From: JAEUNX01 sp034004685
GTDB lineage: Bacteria; Pseudomonadota; Gammaproteobacteria; Burkholderiales; Rhodocyclaceae
Direction: 5' to 3'
Length of the DNA: 64,000 nucleotides
NCBI GenBank assembly: GCA_034004685.1
Contig: JAVEWG010000010.1
Location: 23,812-87,811, forward strand
The first letter of the stretch is position 1, and the number at the start of each line of letters is the position of its first letter. The notes below the pieces were generated by a model. It made no database searches. It saw only the letters and a program-made list of their open reading frames with translations, and was not told the DNA's origin. Shown here in pieces: positions 50,926-59,610 of the stretch. A program made the translations under genes and the position numbers.

Positions 50926-51390
50926 TCACTTGATGCTGGAGATTTCCCGCTTGAGGGCTTCGACATTGCGCTGATGGAGCTCCACCTTGTCCTTGAAGGG
51001 CTGCAAACGATCGAGCACCTTTTGGTAATTTTTTTCACCTCCCAGGCGCACTGCCTCCTGATCCGCCAGGGCCTTGCGGGCGTCCGCCAAGGCCTGCTCC
51101 TCACCGGCCAACTCCTGAGCCAGAATCTTCTTACGATCAGTATCCCGGCTGCGCTGGGCCTCCTCGCTTACTCTGGGAAAGGACGGGGATGGGGAGGCGG
51201 CGGGCTTGGCTGAAGGGCGGGATGAGGGGACCGAGGACACAGGCTGATCGCCACTCAATACCCCGCACCCCCTGGAGGAAAGACGGCTGTTGCTGTAGGT
51301 CACGTGGCCTTGGTCATCCACGCATTTATAGATCTCCGCCTGCGCGCCTGATGCGATCACCATGAGCCCGAACATTACTACTGCGCGCAT
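50926..51390 (-). CDS. DUF4124-domain periplasmic protein
   Basis: A 154-residue secreted protein: signal peptide (MRAVVMFGLMVIASGAQA), then the DUF4124 motif EIYKCVDDQGHVTYSNSR with two Cys, a Ser/Pro linker, and a long C-terminal coiled coil (about 85-150). Function unknown. It lies between glnA and ntrB, 42 bases upstream of the ntrB start, so it may share their message, yet it has no known link to nitrogen. Confidence 0.8.
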   Translation of the reverse strand: MRAVVMFGLMVIASGAQAEIYKCVDDQGHVTYSNSRLSSRGCGVLSGDQPVSSVPSSRPSAKPAASPSPSFPRVSEEAQRSRDTDRKKILAQELAGEEQALADARKALADQEAVRLGGEKNYQKVLDRLQPFKDKVELHQRNVEALKREISSIK

Positions 51391-51510
51391 CCATCCACTC
51401 CTATGGTTTCACCGCCGCGCTGGCGACGGCACACTGAAGCAAACTATCCCCGGGGATTAAACCGCAAGGCATCCAGGCCGGCAATGCTTCCCGCCAGAAG
51501 GGATGCCAGA

Positions 51511-51545
51511 CAAAAAACAAAAGCGGACCAAAGGCCCGCTTTTGT
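51511..51545 (-). terminator. Intrinsic terminator of glnA
   Basis: On the minus strand ACAAAAGCGGGCC and GGTCCGCTTTTGT form a stem with one mismatch and a 3-base loop, followed by a further T-rich run (TTTTTTG). It lies 35 bases past the glnA stop and separates glnA from the DUF4124-ntrB-ntrC genes. Confidence 0.85.
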
Positions 51546-51579
51546 GCTTTGAAGGCCGTAAGCATACGGCCGGTCGAAC

Positions 51580-52989
51580 TTACACCGAGTAGTACATCTC
51601 GAACTCGACGGGATGGGTCGTCATGCGGAAGCGCTGCACTTCTTCCATCTTAAGCGCGATGTAGGCATCGATCATGTCGTTGGAGAACACCCCACCGCGG
51701 GTCAGGAATTCCCGATCATTGTCCAGGTATTCCAGAGCCTGCTCCAGACTGGTACAAACGGTCGGGATCTTGGCATCTTCTTCCGGCGGCAGATCGTAGA
51801 GGTTCTTGTCGGCGGCATCGCCCGGGTGAATCTTGTTCTGCACGCCATCCAGGCCCGCCATCAGCAGGGCCGCGAAGCACAGGTAGGGGTTCGCGCCCGG
51901 ATCCGGGAAGCGGGTCTCGATCCGACGGCCCTTGGGATTGGACACGTGGGGAATCCGGATGGAAGCGGAACGGTTGCGGGCGGAGTAAGCCAGCTTCACC
52001 GGCGCCTCATAACCCGGGACCAGACGCTTGTAGGAGTTGGTGAGGGGGTTGGTAATGGCATTCAGGGCCCGGGCGTGCTTGATGATGCCGCCGATGTAGT
52101 ACAGGGCGAACTCGGACAGGCCACCGTAGCCGTTGCCGGCAAACAGGTTCTGACCATCCTTCCACACGGACTGGTGCACGTGCATGCCGGAACCGTTGTC
52201 ACCCACGATGGGCTTGGGCATGAAGGTGGCGGTCTTGCCGTACTGGTGCGCCACGTTGTGCACGATGTACTTCAGGATCTGGGTCTGGTCGGCGCGACGG
52301 ACCAGAGTGTTGAACTTGGTGCCGATTTCGTTCTGACCGGCGGTGGCCACTTCATGGTGATGCACTTCCACCTCGACGCCACAGGCTTCCAGGGCCAGGC
52401 ACATTGCGGCACGGATGTCATTGGCGGAATCGATGGGGGGCACGGGGAAATAGCCACCCTTCACGGCGGGGCGGTGACCGGTGTTGCCACCTTCGAATTT
52501 CTCGTCGGAGGCCCAGGCGGCTTCTTCGCAGAAAATCTTGTGGGAAGCGCCGGACATGTCCACCTTCCACTCCACGGAGTCGAAGATGAAGAATTCGGGT
52601 TCCGGGCCAAAGAAGGCGGTGTCACCCAGGCCGGAGGACTTCAGATAGGCTTCGGCGCGCTTGGCGATGGAGCGGGGATCCCGGTCATAACCCTTGCCGT
52701 CGGCGGGCTCCACCACGTCACAGGTCAGGATCAGGGTGGTCTCGTCAAAGAAGGGGTCGATGTAGGCGGTCTCCGGATCCGGCATCAACAGCATGTCGGA
52801 AGCCTGGATGCCCTTCCAGCCAGCCACCGAAGAGCCATCAAAAGCATGGCCGGACTCGAACTTGTCGAGGTCGAACTGCTTCACCGGCACGCCCACGTGC
52901 TGTTCCTTGCCCTTGGTGTCGGTGAAACGGAAGTCTACAAACTTGACCTCATTTTCCGAGACCATCTTCATGACGTCTTGCGGGGTCAT
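51580..52989 (-). CDS. glnA: Glutamine synthetase, type I
   Basis: Makes glutamine from glutamate, ammonia and ATP; dodecamer, 469 residues. Seen: FDGSSVAGWKGI, metal ligands in FGPEPEFFIFD and HHHEVATAGQNEIG, PIVGDNGSGMHVHQS, and the adenylylation Tyr in KNLYDLPPEE near residue 397, so activity is probably switched by GlnE. AGGAG sits seven bases before the ATG. Upstream are two sigma-54-like elements and three NtrC-like boxes. Confidence 0.97.
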   Translation of the reverse strand: MTPQDVMKMVSENEVKFVDFRFTDTKGKEQHVGVPVKQFDLDKFESGHAFDGSSVAGWKGIQASDMLLMPDPETAYIDPFFDETTLILTCDVVEPADGKGYDRDPRSIAKRAEAYLKSSGLGDTAFFGPEPEFFIFDSVEWKVDMSGASHKIFCEEAAWASDEKFEGGNTGHRPAVKGGYFPVPPIDSANDIRAAMCLALEACGVEVEVHHHEVATAGQNEIGTKFNTLVRRADQTQILKYIVHNVAHQYGKTATFMPKPIVGDNGSGMHVHQSVWKDGQNLFAGNGYGGLSEFALYYIGGIIKHARALNAITNPLTNSYKRLVPGYEAPVKLAYSARNRSASIRIPHVSNPKGRRIETRFPDPGANPYLCFAALLMAGLDGVQNKIHPGDAADKNLYDLPPEEDAKIPTVCTSLEQALEYLDNDREFLTRGGVFSNDMIDAYIALKMEEVQRFRMTTHPVEFEMYYSV

Positions 52990-53055
52990 ACTCTTACTCC
53001 TAGCGGTTTAGGCGAACTAACTCAATCAAACGGCAAACATCCGTTGGCCGACAAC

Positions 53056-53071
53056 AGCAGAATTCGTGCCA
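53056..53071 (-). promoter_or_regulatory. Sigma-54 promoter of glnA
   Basis: On the minus strand TGGCACG-AATT-CTGCT matches the sigma-54 consensus TGGCACG-N4-TTGC at all but one position, with the required GG-N10-GC spacing. It predicts a start near 53045 and a 56-base leader. Confidence 0.8.
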
Positions 53072-53085
53072 AGGTTAGCAATAAT

Positions 53086-53101
53086 CGCGAATATTGTGCC
53101 A
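53086..53101 (-). promoter_or_regulatory. Second -24/-12-like element, 30 bases upstream
   Basis: On the minus strand TGGCAC-AATATTC-GCG keeps GG-N10-GC and a perfect TGGCAC but a poor -12 (TCGC). It lies exactly 30 bases upstream of the better element. Could be a weak second promoter or a decoy. Confidence 0.4.
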
Positions 53102-53133
53102 CAAAGGCTTTTCTCGAAGGATCGTTTTTGATC

Positions 53134-53148
53134 GACCAAAAATGGTGC
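53134..53148. promoter_or_regulatory. NtrC-like box 1 upstream of glnA
   Basis: GACCA-AAAAT-GGTGC: the right half matches the NtrC consensus exactly and the left half is poor. Centre about -96 from the predicted start. Alone it would be weak; its value is its phase with box 2. Confidence 0.4.
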
Positions 53149-53165
53149 GCGCCTCGCACGGGCCC

Positions 53166-53180
53166 GCATCGTTTTGGTGC
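53166..53180. promoter_or_regulatory. NtrC-like box 2 upstream of glnA
   Basis: GCATC-GTTTT-GGTGC matches GCACY-N5-RGTGC at 9 of 10 specified positions. Centre about -128 from the predicted start and 32 bases (three helical turns) from box 1, the same spacing as the two strong E. coli glnA sites. Confidence 0.6.
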
Positions 53181-53196
53181 GCAAAGACAATAATCC

Positions 53197-53211
53197 GCAC
53201 CATGCCGAGTC
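53197..53211. promoter_or_regulatory. NtrC-like box 3 upstream of glnA
   Basis: GCACC-ATGCC-GAGTC: perfect left half, poor right half. Centre about -159, 31 bases beyond box 2, so it continues the three-turn phasing. Confidence 0.35.
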
Positions 53212-53305
53212 ATCCCTGGCCGCCCACCTAAATTCCACCCTGCCAATTCTCCTCGCCCTGAGGATGGTGGCGTTATACTTTTGGCCCCTTACCAGGTCAT
53301 GAATC

Positions 53306-53758
53306 ATGTCAAGACGAAACGACATTCTTCAGCTCGCCCGCGAGCGGGCCCAGGCCCTGCAACTTCCCTATCCCGGCGCTCTCACCCCTGCCGAGGCCTA
53401 TGAGGTGTGGCAGCTGACTCCAGAGGCCAAGCTGGTGGATGTACGCACCCGGGCGGAGCTGGATTGGGTGGGGCGCATTCCAAACGCCGAGGAAATCGAG
53501 TGGCAGACCTATCCCGGCAACCAGCCTAATCCGGGCTTTCTCAGCCAGCTGCGTCACCAAATCGATCGGGAAGCGCTGGTGATGTTCATCTGTCGCAGCG
53601 GCGTCCGTTCGGATGCGGCGGCCCGTGCCGCCAGCGAAGCGGGCTACCCCGAGTGCTACAACATCCTCGAAGGCTTCGAGGGCAACAAGGACGCCGAGGG
53701 GCACCGCAACCGTATCGGGGGCTGGCGCAAAGCCGGACTGCCCTGGACCCAAAGCTGA
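53306..53758 (+). CDS. Rhodanese-like domain protein
   Basis: A 150-residue single-domain sulfurtransferase-like protein. The active-site loop has its Cys in MFICRSGVRSDAAA, and VDVRTRAELDWVGRI is the standard early motif. The C-terminal NILEGFEGNKDAEGHRN is characteristic of a proteobacterial subgroup. Cytosolic, no signal. It precedes nadA by 34 bases; a link to Fe-S supply for NadA is possible but not shown. Confidence 0.9.
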   Translation: MSRRNDILQLARERAQALQLPYPGALTPAEAYEVWQLTPEAKLVDVRTRAELDWVGRIPNAEEIEWQTYPGNQPNPGFLSQLRHQIDREALVMFICRSGVRSDAAARAASEAGYPECYNILEGFEGNKDAEGHRNRIGGWRKAGLPWTQS

Positions 53759-53792
53759 AGCCAAGGCCCCAGCCCCGGCAAGGAATCCAAGC

Positions 53793-54893
53793 ATGCAAGT
53801 CGCCACCATCAATTTCGACCAGTTCAATACCCTGCAGGACCAGGAAGCCCAGGCGCGGATCAGGGCGGCCCGGGCCGCCCTAGGGGACCGGGCCGTCCTG
53901 CTGTGCCACCACTACCAGCGAGCCGATGTCTATCAACACGCCGATCTGACGGGGGACTCCCTCAAGCTGGCCAAGCTCGCCGCCGAAACCGATTCCGAGT
54001 ACATCGTGTTCTGCGGCGTGCATTTCATGGCGGAAGTGGCGGACATCCTGTCCAAACCCCACCAGATCGCCATCCTGCCGGACCTGGCGGCAGGCTGCTC
54101 CATGGCCGACATGGCCAGCCTGGCCAAGGTGGAACGCTGCTGGCGGGAGCTCGCCGAGGTGCTGGGCACCCCTGACGAATTCATCACCCCGGTGACCTAC
54201 ATCAATTCCGCTGCCGATCTGAAGGCATTCTGCGGCGAACATGGCGGCATCGTGTGCACCTCCACCAACGCCCCCACCATCCTGGACTGGGCCTTCCAGC
54301 AGCGGGAGAAGGTGCTGTTCTTCCCGGATCAGCACTTGGGCAGGTGGACCGGCTTCAAGAAGGGCATTCCCCTGGACCAGATGGTGGTCTGGGACCCGGA
54401 CCAGGAATATGGCGGGCTCACCCTCGAACAGATCCGCGGCGCCAAGGTCCTCCTGTGGAAGGGCCATTGCTCCGTCCACCAGATGTTCCAGGAGAGCCAT
54501 ATCCACCGCTGGCGCATGCAGTACCCGGACGGCCTGGTGATCTCCCACCCCGAGAGCAGCCTGGAGGTGTGCCAGAACTCCGATTACGTGGGCTCCACCG
54601 AGTACATCATCAAGACCATCAAGGGTGCCCCCCCCAACACCCGCTGGCTGGTGGGCACCGAACTGAACCTGGTGGATCGCCTGGCCGGGGAAGTCAAACC
54701 TGAGGGCAAGGTGGTGCAGTTCATGGCCCCCACGGTGTGCATGTGCTCCACCATGCAGCGCATCGATCCCCAGCACCTGGCCTGGACCCTGGAAAACCTG
54801 GTGGCGGGCAACGTGGTCAACCGTATCACCGTGCCCGACCATGAGGCCCGGCTTGCCAAGATCGCCCTGGACCGGATGCTGGCGGTGTCCTGA
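53793..54893 (+). CDS. nadA: Quinolinate synthase A
   Basis: [4Fe-4S] enzyme that condenses iminoaspartate and dihydroxyacetone phosphate to quinolinate in NAD synthesis; 366 residues. The three cluster cysteines are in AAGCSMADM, GIVCTSTNA and PTVCMCSTM. HHYQRADVYQ and SHPESSLEV are family-typical. AAGGA precedes the ATG. nadB and nadC are not in the window. Confidence 0.95.
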   Translation: MQVATINFDQFNTLQDQEAQARIRAARAALGDRAVLLCHHYQRADVYQHADLTGDSLKLAKLAAETDSEYIVFCGVHFMAEVADILSKPHQIAILPDLAAGCSMADMASLAKVERCWRELAEVLGTPDEFITPVTYINSAADLKAFCGEHGGIVCTSTNAPTILDWAFQQREKVLFFPDQHLGRWTGFKKGIPLDQMVVWDPDQEYGGLTLEQIRGAKVLLWKGHCSVHQMFQESHIHRWRMQYPDGLVISHPESSLEVCQNSDYVGSTEYIIKTIKGAPPNTRWLVGTELNLVDRLAGEVKPEGKVVQFMAPTVCMCSTMQRIDPQHLAWTLENLVAGNVVNRITVPDHEARLAKIALDRMLAVS

Positions 54894-54926
54894 AGGTTCG
54901 CCAGCCGTCATGGACCGCTCAATGAA

Positions 54927-55670
54927 ATGTTGCGCATCTGCACCTACAACATCCACAAGGGGTTCTCCCAGTTCAACCGGCGGATGATGATCCACGAACT
55001 TAGGGATCGCCTGCGCAACCTGCACGCCGACATCGTTTTCCTGCAGGAGGTCCAGGGCCTGCATCTGGGCCACGCCCATCGCCATCCCGCCTGGCCCGCC
55101 GCCCCCCAACACGAGTTCCTGGCCCAGGAGGTCTGGCCGGCGGCGGCCTATGGGGGCAACGCGGTCTATGACCATGGCCACCACGGCAACGCCATCCTCA
55201 GTCGCTTCGCCATCCTCACCAGCGAGAATCAGGACGTTTCCGACCATCGCTTCGAGCGACGTGGGCTGCTCCATTGCCAGATCGCCATTCCCGGGCTCCC
55301 CAAACCGGTGCACTGCGTCTGCGTCCACCTCGGCCTGACCAGCGGCGGCCGGCGGCGCCAGATGGAAGCCCTGGCCGAACGCATGGAAGCCCTCGCCCCC
55401 GACGGCGTACCCATGCTGATCGCCGGGGATTTCAACGACTGGCGCAACCACGCCGATGAAATCCTTGTTCCCCGCCTCGGGCTAAAGGAGGTCTTCAGTC
55501 ACGGGCGCGGCCAGCCGGCCCGGAGCTATCCGTCCTCCCTACCCATCCTGCGTCTTGACCGAATCTACGTGCGGGGTTTCCAGGTTGCCCAAGCCCTCGC
55601 CCACTTTGGCCCCCCCTGGTCACGCATTTCCGATCATGCCGCCTTGTCGGCGGATCTCTGCCTGGGATGA
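54927..55670 (+). CDS. Endonuclease/exonuclease/phosphatase family protein (YbhP-like)
   Basis: A 247-residue EEP-fold hydrolase. Motifs: LRICTYNIHKGFS, DIVFLQEVQG, CVHLGLTSGGR, AGDFNDWRNH and the final SDHAALSADL. It overlaps clsB by 4 bases, as ybhP does with clsB in E. coli. The family includes phosphodiesterases; a role in phospholipid or lipid-headgroup metabolism next to cardiolipin synthase is an inference. Confidence 0.88.
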   Translation: MLRICTYNIHKGFSQFNRRMMIHELRDRLRNLHADIVFLQEVQGLHLGHAHRHPAWPAAPQHEFLAQEVWPAAAYGGNAVYDHGHHGNAILSRFAILTSENQDVSDHRFERRGLLHCQIAIPGLPKPVHCVCVHLGLTSGGRRRQMEALAERMEALAPDGVPMLIAGDFNDWRNHADEILVPRLGLKEVFSHGRGQPARSYPSSLPILRLDRIYVRGFQVAQALAHFGPPWSRISDHAALSADLCLG

Positions 55671-56833
55671 GCGATCCCCTGGCGTTTCAGGAAGGTAATG
55701 CCATCACCTTGCTGGAAACCGGGCAGGAATACTTCCCCGCCCTGGAAGAAGCCATCGCCACGGCACAGGTCAGCATCCACCTGGAAACCTATATTTTCGA
55801 GAATGATCGGGTGGGCCGCCGGATTGCCCAAGCCTTGATGACGGCCGCCGGTCGCGGGATCCCGGTGCGGGTGCTGGTGGATGGGTTCGGCAGCCGGGCA
55901 TTCGTCACCAACCTGCTCCCCCTGCTGCAAACCGCTGGGGTACGGGTCCTGATCTACCGCAGGGAACTCAGCACCTTTTCCCTTCGCCGCCACCGCTTGC
56001 GCCGTTTGCATCGCAAGCTGGCGGTCATAGACGGCAAGCTTGCCTTCGTGGGTGGCATCAACATCATCGACGACTTCGATGCCGCGACGCCGGACCACCC
56101 CCGCCATGATTACGCGGTACGCATCCACGGCCCCCTGGTGGAACCCCTGCAGACCAACGTGCAACGCCTTTGGCGCCTGGTCAGCTGGGCCAGCCTGCAA
56201 CGCCGCCCACCGCCGCTGCCGCCGCCCACGGGCCCCTTCCCCGCGGTGGGCCCTATCCGGGCCGCGCTGGTGGTGCGGGACAACCTGCGGCACCGCCGGG
56301 ACATCGAGGAAGCCTATCTGGAGGCCATCCATAAAGCTCGCCGGGAAATCGTGATCGCCAACGCCTATTTCCTGCCAGGCCTGCGTTTTCGCCAGGCTCT
56401 GGTGGAGGCAGCCCAGCGTGGCGTGCGGGTCATCCTGTTGCTCCAGGGACGCTCCGACCACCCTCTCCAACACTATGCGTCCCGCGCCCTTTACCCCCAT
56501 TTCCTGGCCAACGGCATTGAACTCTTTGAATACCGACGCAGCTTCCTCCATGCCAAGGTGGCCGTGATCGACCTGTATTGGGCCACCGTAGGATCCAGCA
56601 ACATCGACCCCTTCAGTCTCCTGTTGGCGCGGGAAGCCAACGTGGTCATCCAGGACGGGGAGTTCTCCAGGAGTCTACGCCAGCGCCTGGAGCTGGCCAT
56701 CAACGAAGGAGCCCGCCGCCTTTCACCCGCCCGTTGGAAGCGCCAGCCCCTCCATCGCCGGATGACCAGCTGGCTCGCCTACCAACTCGTTCGCCTGGCC
56801 ATTGGCCTGGCAGGCTACGGCGGGCGACACTAA
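55667..56833 (+). CDS. clsB: Cardiolipin synthase B
   Basis: Phospholipase D-family enzyme making cardiolipin from phosphatidylglycerol; 388 residues. Both HKD motifs are visible: HRKLAVIDGKLAFVGG near residue 115 and HAKVAVIDLYWATVGSSNID near residue 290. There are no N-terminal membrane helices, as in the ClsB subgroup. Convergent with gluQ, with only two bases between the stops. Confidence 0.92.
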   Translation: MSDPLAFQEGNAITLLETGQEYFPALEEAIATAQVSIHLETYIFENDRVGRRIAQALMTAAGRGIPVRVLVDGFGSRAFVTNLLPLLQTAGVRVLIYRRELSTFSLRRHRLRRLHRKLAVIDGKLAFVGGINIIDDFDAATPDHPRHDYAVRIHGPLVEPLQTNVQRLWRLVSWASLQRRPPPLPPPTGPFPAVGPIRAALVVRDNLRHRRDIEEAYLEAIHKARREIVIANAYFLPGLRFRQALVEAAQRGVRVILLLQGRSDHPLQHYASRALYPHFLANGIELFEYRRSFLHAKVAVIDLYWATVGSSNIDPFSLLLAREANVVIQDGEFSRSLRQRLELAINEGARRLSPARWKRQPLHRRMTSWLAYQLVRLAIGLAGYGGRH

Positions 56834-56835
56834 GG

Positions 56836-57786
56836 TTAAAAGTTGAGCGCTCCGGATTTGCTGCGGCAAGCAGGCACCCGTGCCAGAGACCAGTGGGCCA
56901 AAGCCCATTGCCAGATTTCCCCGATTGCTGCCCCCGCCAGGGAGGGCGGCGGAACCTGACCGAGGAATTCCAGGGCCGCCAGCAAGGCGGGCCCCGCCGG
57001 TCGCGCCTCCACTGCCTCTGCCAGGGTCTGCTTGGAAAGCTTTTCCCCGCTGGCGTTCACCACCACCGGAAGATGCCCATACATTGGCGTGGAATACCCC
57101 AGTATTTCCAGGAGAACGATCTGGCGGGCCGTGGAATCGAGCAGATCGGCGCCCCGCACCACATGGGTCACCCCCGCGGCGGCGTCATCCACCACCACCG
57201 CCAGTTGGTAGGCAAACTGGCCGTCGGCCCGTAGCAACACAAAATCCCCTACTTCCTCAGCCACGTTCTCGGCCTGGGGGCCCTGCACCAGATCATGGAA
57301 GGTTGTTATCCCCGATGGGACCGCCAAGCGCCAGGCGCGAGCCTCACGCCCCGGGGGCAAACCACTCCGGCAGGTACCGGGATATACCCGGGCCCCATCC
57401 CGCGCCAGGGAAGAATCGGCGATTTCCCGCCGGGTGCAGCCACACGGGTAGGCCAGTCCAGCCGCCCGTAGCTGCTCCAGGGCCTGCTGATAGTCGGCCA
57501 GGCGATGGCTTTGCCAGACCACATCCCCATCCCACTCGAAGCCAAAGCCCTCCAGGGTCCGCAGGATGCCGTCGGCGGCGCCGGGTACGGTCCGGGGCTG
57601 GTCCACATCCTCGATCCTCACCAGCCAACGCCCCTGCCGGGAACGGGCATCCAGGTAGCTCCCCACCGCCGCCACTAAGGAACCGAAATGAAGGGGGCCT
57701 GTCGGGGATGGCGCAAACCGGCCGACGACCTGGCCAGGCCGCTCACCGCTCACTGCGCCTCCGGTTTTCCGCATTTCGCCAGACAT
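56836..57786 (-). CDS. gluQ: Glutamyl-Q tRNA(Asp) synthetase
   Basis: A truncated glutamyl-tRNA synthetase paralogue that adds Glu to queuosine in tRNA-Asp; about 316 residues. Seen: FAPSPTGPLHFGSLVAAVGS (the HIGH-like HFGS), the zinc site CGCTRREI with YPGTC, and EKLSKQTLAE (the KMSKS-like motif). It lacks the anticodon-binding domain, as expected. Start uncertain among 57810, 57786 and 57774. Confidence 0.93.
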   Translation of the reverse strand: MSGEMRKTGGAVSGERPGQVVGRFAPSPTGPLHFGSLVAAVGSYLDARSRQGRWLVRIEDVDQPRTVPGAADGILRTLEGFGFEWDGDVVWQSHRLADYQQALEQLRAAGLAYPCGCTRREIADSSLARDGARVYPGTCRSGLPPGREARAWRLAVPSGITTFHDLVQGPQAENVAEEVGDFVLLRADGQFAYQLAVVVDDAAAGVTHVVRGADLLDSTARQIVLLEILGYSTPMYGHLPVVVNASGEKLSKQTLAEAVEARPAGPALLAALEFLGQVPPPSLAGAAIGEIWQWALAHWSLARVPACRSKSGALNF

Positions 57787-57875
57787 CCATGTCACCCAAC
57801 GGCCCCTCAAGCCACCCTTGCCTCGAACCCATGGCCAAGACCGCTACTCTTGCATTGTCCCGGATCAGGCTTACC

Positions 57876-58679
57876 TTAAGGTGATCCCTGGCTTCCACCG
57901 TCCAGCAGGGCCTTCAAGTAGGTCACGGGAATCGCGTAGGTGATACCGGAAGGCTGACTCAAGGCGGCTTCCTTGGAGCCCTTGACGAACACCATGTTGA
58001 TGACGCCAAGAACCTCCCCGGTGCCGATATCGAACACGGGGCTGCCACTGTTGCCCGGATAGGCGGTGGCATCCAGCTGGAATACGTTGAAACGACCCTC
58101 CAGTTGTCGGATCGCCAGCGGGCTCAGGTCCCGCGCATTGCCCCGGGGAATACTGATGGGGGTAATCGCTGAAATGATCCCCCGATGAGTAACGGGGGTC
58201 AGCCCCAAGGCCGCCCCCAGGGGGAAACCGGTGAAGGCGACGGACTGACCATCCACGGCCAGGGAGCTACGGCCCAGAGGCAGGGCCGGCAGAGGGTGCC
58301 CCTGAATGGAGAGCAAGGCCACATCGTGAGCACGGTCGGAAGCTGTGACCGAGGCGATCCTCACTTGGGCATTGCCGCTACCATCCGCCTGAATAACGGC
58401 GATGGACTCTCCCTGACTGGCACTCACGCTGTCTGGAAGCACGTGGGCATTGGTGGCCACCGTCAGACCATTGCCGACGACGAATCCGGTCCCCCGGAAC
58501 AGAAAGGACGGGGAGCGAGTACGTTGATAGGTCCCCACCGCCACCACCGAGGGTTTGATGCGCGGCAGGACTTCGCTCAAGGTGGGCCCTTCCGCCCCCC
58601 TTGCGCTCCAGCCGACCAGAATTCCCAGCAAACCGAGCAGTAAACCCAGGCCCCGGCGAAACCACTCGCTGATGGGCAC
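57876..58679 (-). CDS. Trypsin-like S1C serine protease, exported
   Basis: A 267-residue protease with an N-terminal signal or anchor (about 8-24). The triad is intact: H79 in TNAHV, D119 in RAHDVALL and S211 in PGNSGSPVF. There is no PDZ domain, unlike DegP/DegS. It overlaps the lytic transglycosylase gene by TAGTG and uses a GTG start. Its position at the end of the prsR-prsT cluster suggests a role in export or processing of envelope proteins there. Confidence 0.87.
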   Translation of the reverse strand: MPISEWFRRGLGLLLGLLGILVGWSARGAEGPTLSEVLPRIKPSVVAVGTYQRTRSPSFLFRGTGFVVGNGLTVATNAHVLPDSVSASQGESIAVIQADGSGNAQVRIASVTASDRAHDVALLSIQGHPLPALPLGRSSLAVDGQSVAFTGFPLGAALGLTPVTHRGIISAITPISIPRGNARDLSPLAIRQLEGRFNVFQLDATAYPGNSGSPVFDIGTGEVLGVINMVFVKGSKEAALSQPSGITYAIPVTYLKALLDGGSQGSP

Positions 58680-59596
58680 TAGACCCCCGGTGCTCGCCCG
58701 GCCAGGGCTGGCGACGGATCCACCACCCGACCGTCATAGTAGTGGTGGCTGCGGGCGAAGAAGGACAGGATGCGCTCCACGTAGCCCCGGGTTTCCCGAT
58801 AGGGCGGAACACCGCGATACCGGTCCACGGCGCCTTCCCCGGCGTTATAACCGGCCGCCGCCAAGGCCACATCCCCCTTGAAGTACGCCAGTAACCAGCG
58901 CAGGTAGGCCAGCCCACCCTTGATGTTCTGGACCGGATCAAAGGAATTCTTGACGTTGAAGCGCTGGGCGGTTTCCGGAATCAGCTGCATCACGCCCTGG
59001 GCGTTCTTGGACGAAACCGCAACGGCATTCAGATTTGATTCGGTGGTCGCGATGGCGAGGGCCAGGCGCGGCTCGATGTCATACTGGGGAGCCAGGTCCA
59101 TCAGCAGTGCGATGATCCGCCGGCGCTCCAGGGGTTGGGAAGCGAGGAACTGCCCCGCGTCCCATTCGGCCGCGGTGGCTTCTTCCGGCGGCAGGATGAG
59201 GCAATCCGGCGCGGCGCCCACATAGGGCGTGAACCGTAGCATGCGGGCAGCCTGGGGATGCCCAAGCTGTTCGGCCATGATGAAGAAAGTACCCGCCCAG
59301 GGATCGTTGCGCTCCACCCCCCGGCCGTTGGCAAAGATCCAGCCCAGGGCATAGAACGCCTCCGCGCTGCCTTGCCGGGCCACGTCGCAATAAAGGGTCA
59401 CCGCCTTGGCCACGTCCTTTGGCCCGCCCTCGCCATGCTCCAGGGTCACGGCCTGACGGAGTACGCTCGCCGTATCCAGGGGCGCCACGTCATTCCCTTC
59501 GGCGGCGAGCACGCAGGATGGGACCAGCGCCAAGGCAGCCACCGCCACCCAGTTCCAGCGGGGCCAGCGCGCTACCTGGAAACCAGCTCGGTCCAT
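58679..59596 (-). CDS. Lytic transglycosylase (SLT domain) with Sel1-like repeats
   Basis: A 305-residue exported protein. Signal peptide, then Sel1/TPR-like repeats (about 45-120, including EAFYALGWIFANGRGVERND), then an SLT domain with the catalytic Glu in ATTESNLNAVAVSSKNAQGVMQ and GYNAGEGAVDRYRG. It would cut peptidoglycan glycan strands, perhaps to make room for a polysaccharide exporter. The ATG at 59596 has GGAG six bases upstream; another ATG lies four codons earlier. Confidence 0.88.
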   Translation of the reverse strand: MDRAGFQVARWPRWNWVAVAALALVPSCVLAAEGNDVAPLDTASVLRQAVTLEHGEGGPKDVAKAVTLYCDVARQGSAEAFYALGWIFANGRGVERNDPWAGTFFIMAEQLGHPQAARMLRFTPYVGAAPDCLILPPEEATAAEWDAGQFLASQPLERRRIIALLMDLAPQYDIEPRLALAIATTESNLNAVAVSSKNAQGVMQLIPETAQRFNVKNSFDPVQNIKGGLAYLRWLLAYFKGDVALAAAGYNAGEGAVDRYRGVPPYRETRGYVERILSFFARSHHYYDGRVVDPSPALAGRAPGV

Positions 59597-59610
59597 CCCG
59601 CTCTCCATGC

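Larger units (their letters stand above)
52990..53305. other. glnA / rhodanese divergent control region
   Basis: 316 bases without a gene. The glnA side holds the -24/-12 elements and NtrC-like boxes listed separately. On the plus side TATACT (53274-53279) is a possible -10 for the rhodanese-nadA genes but has no matching -35. The whole region is AT-richer than its flanks. Confidence 0.6.
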
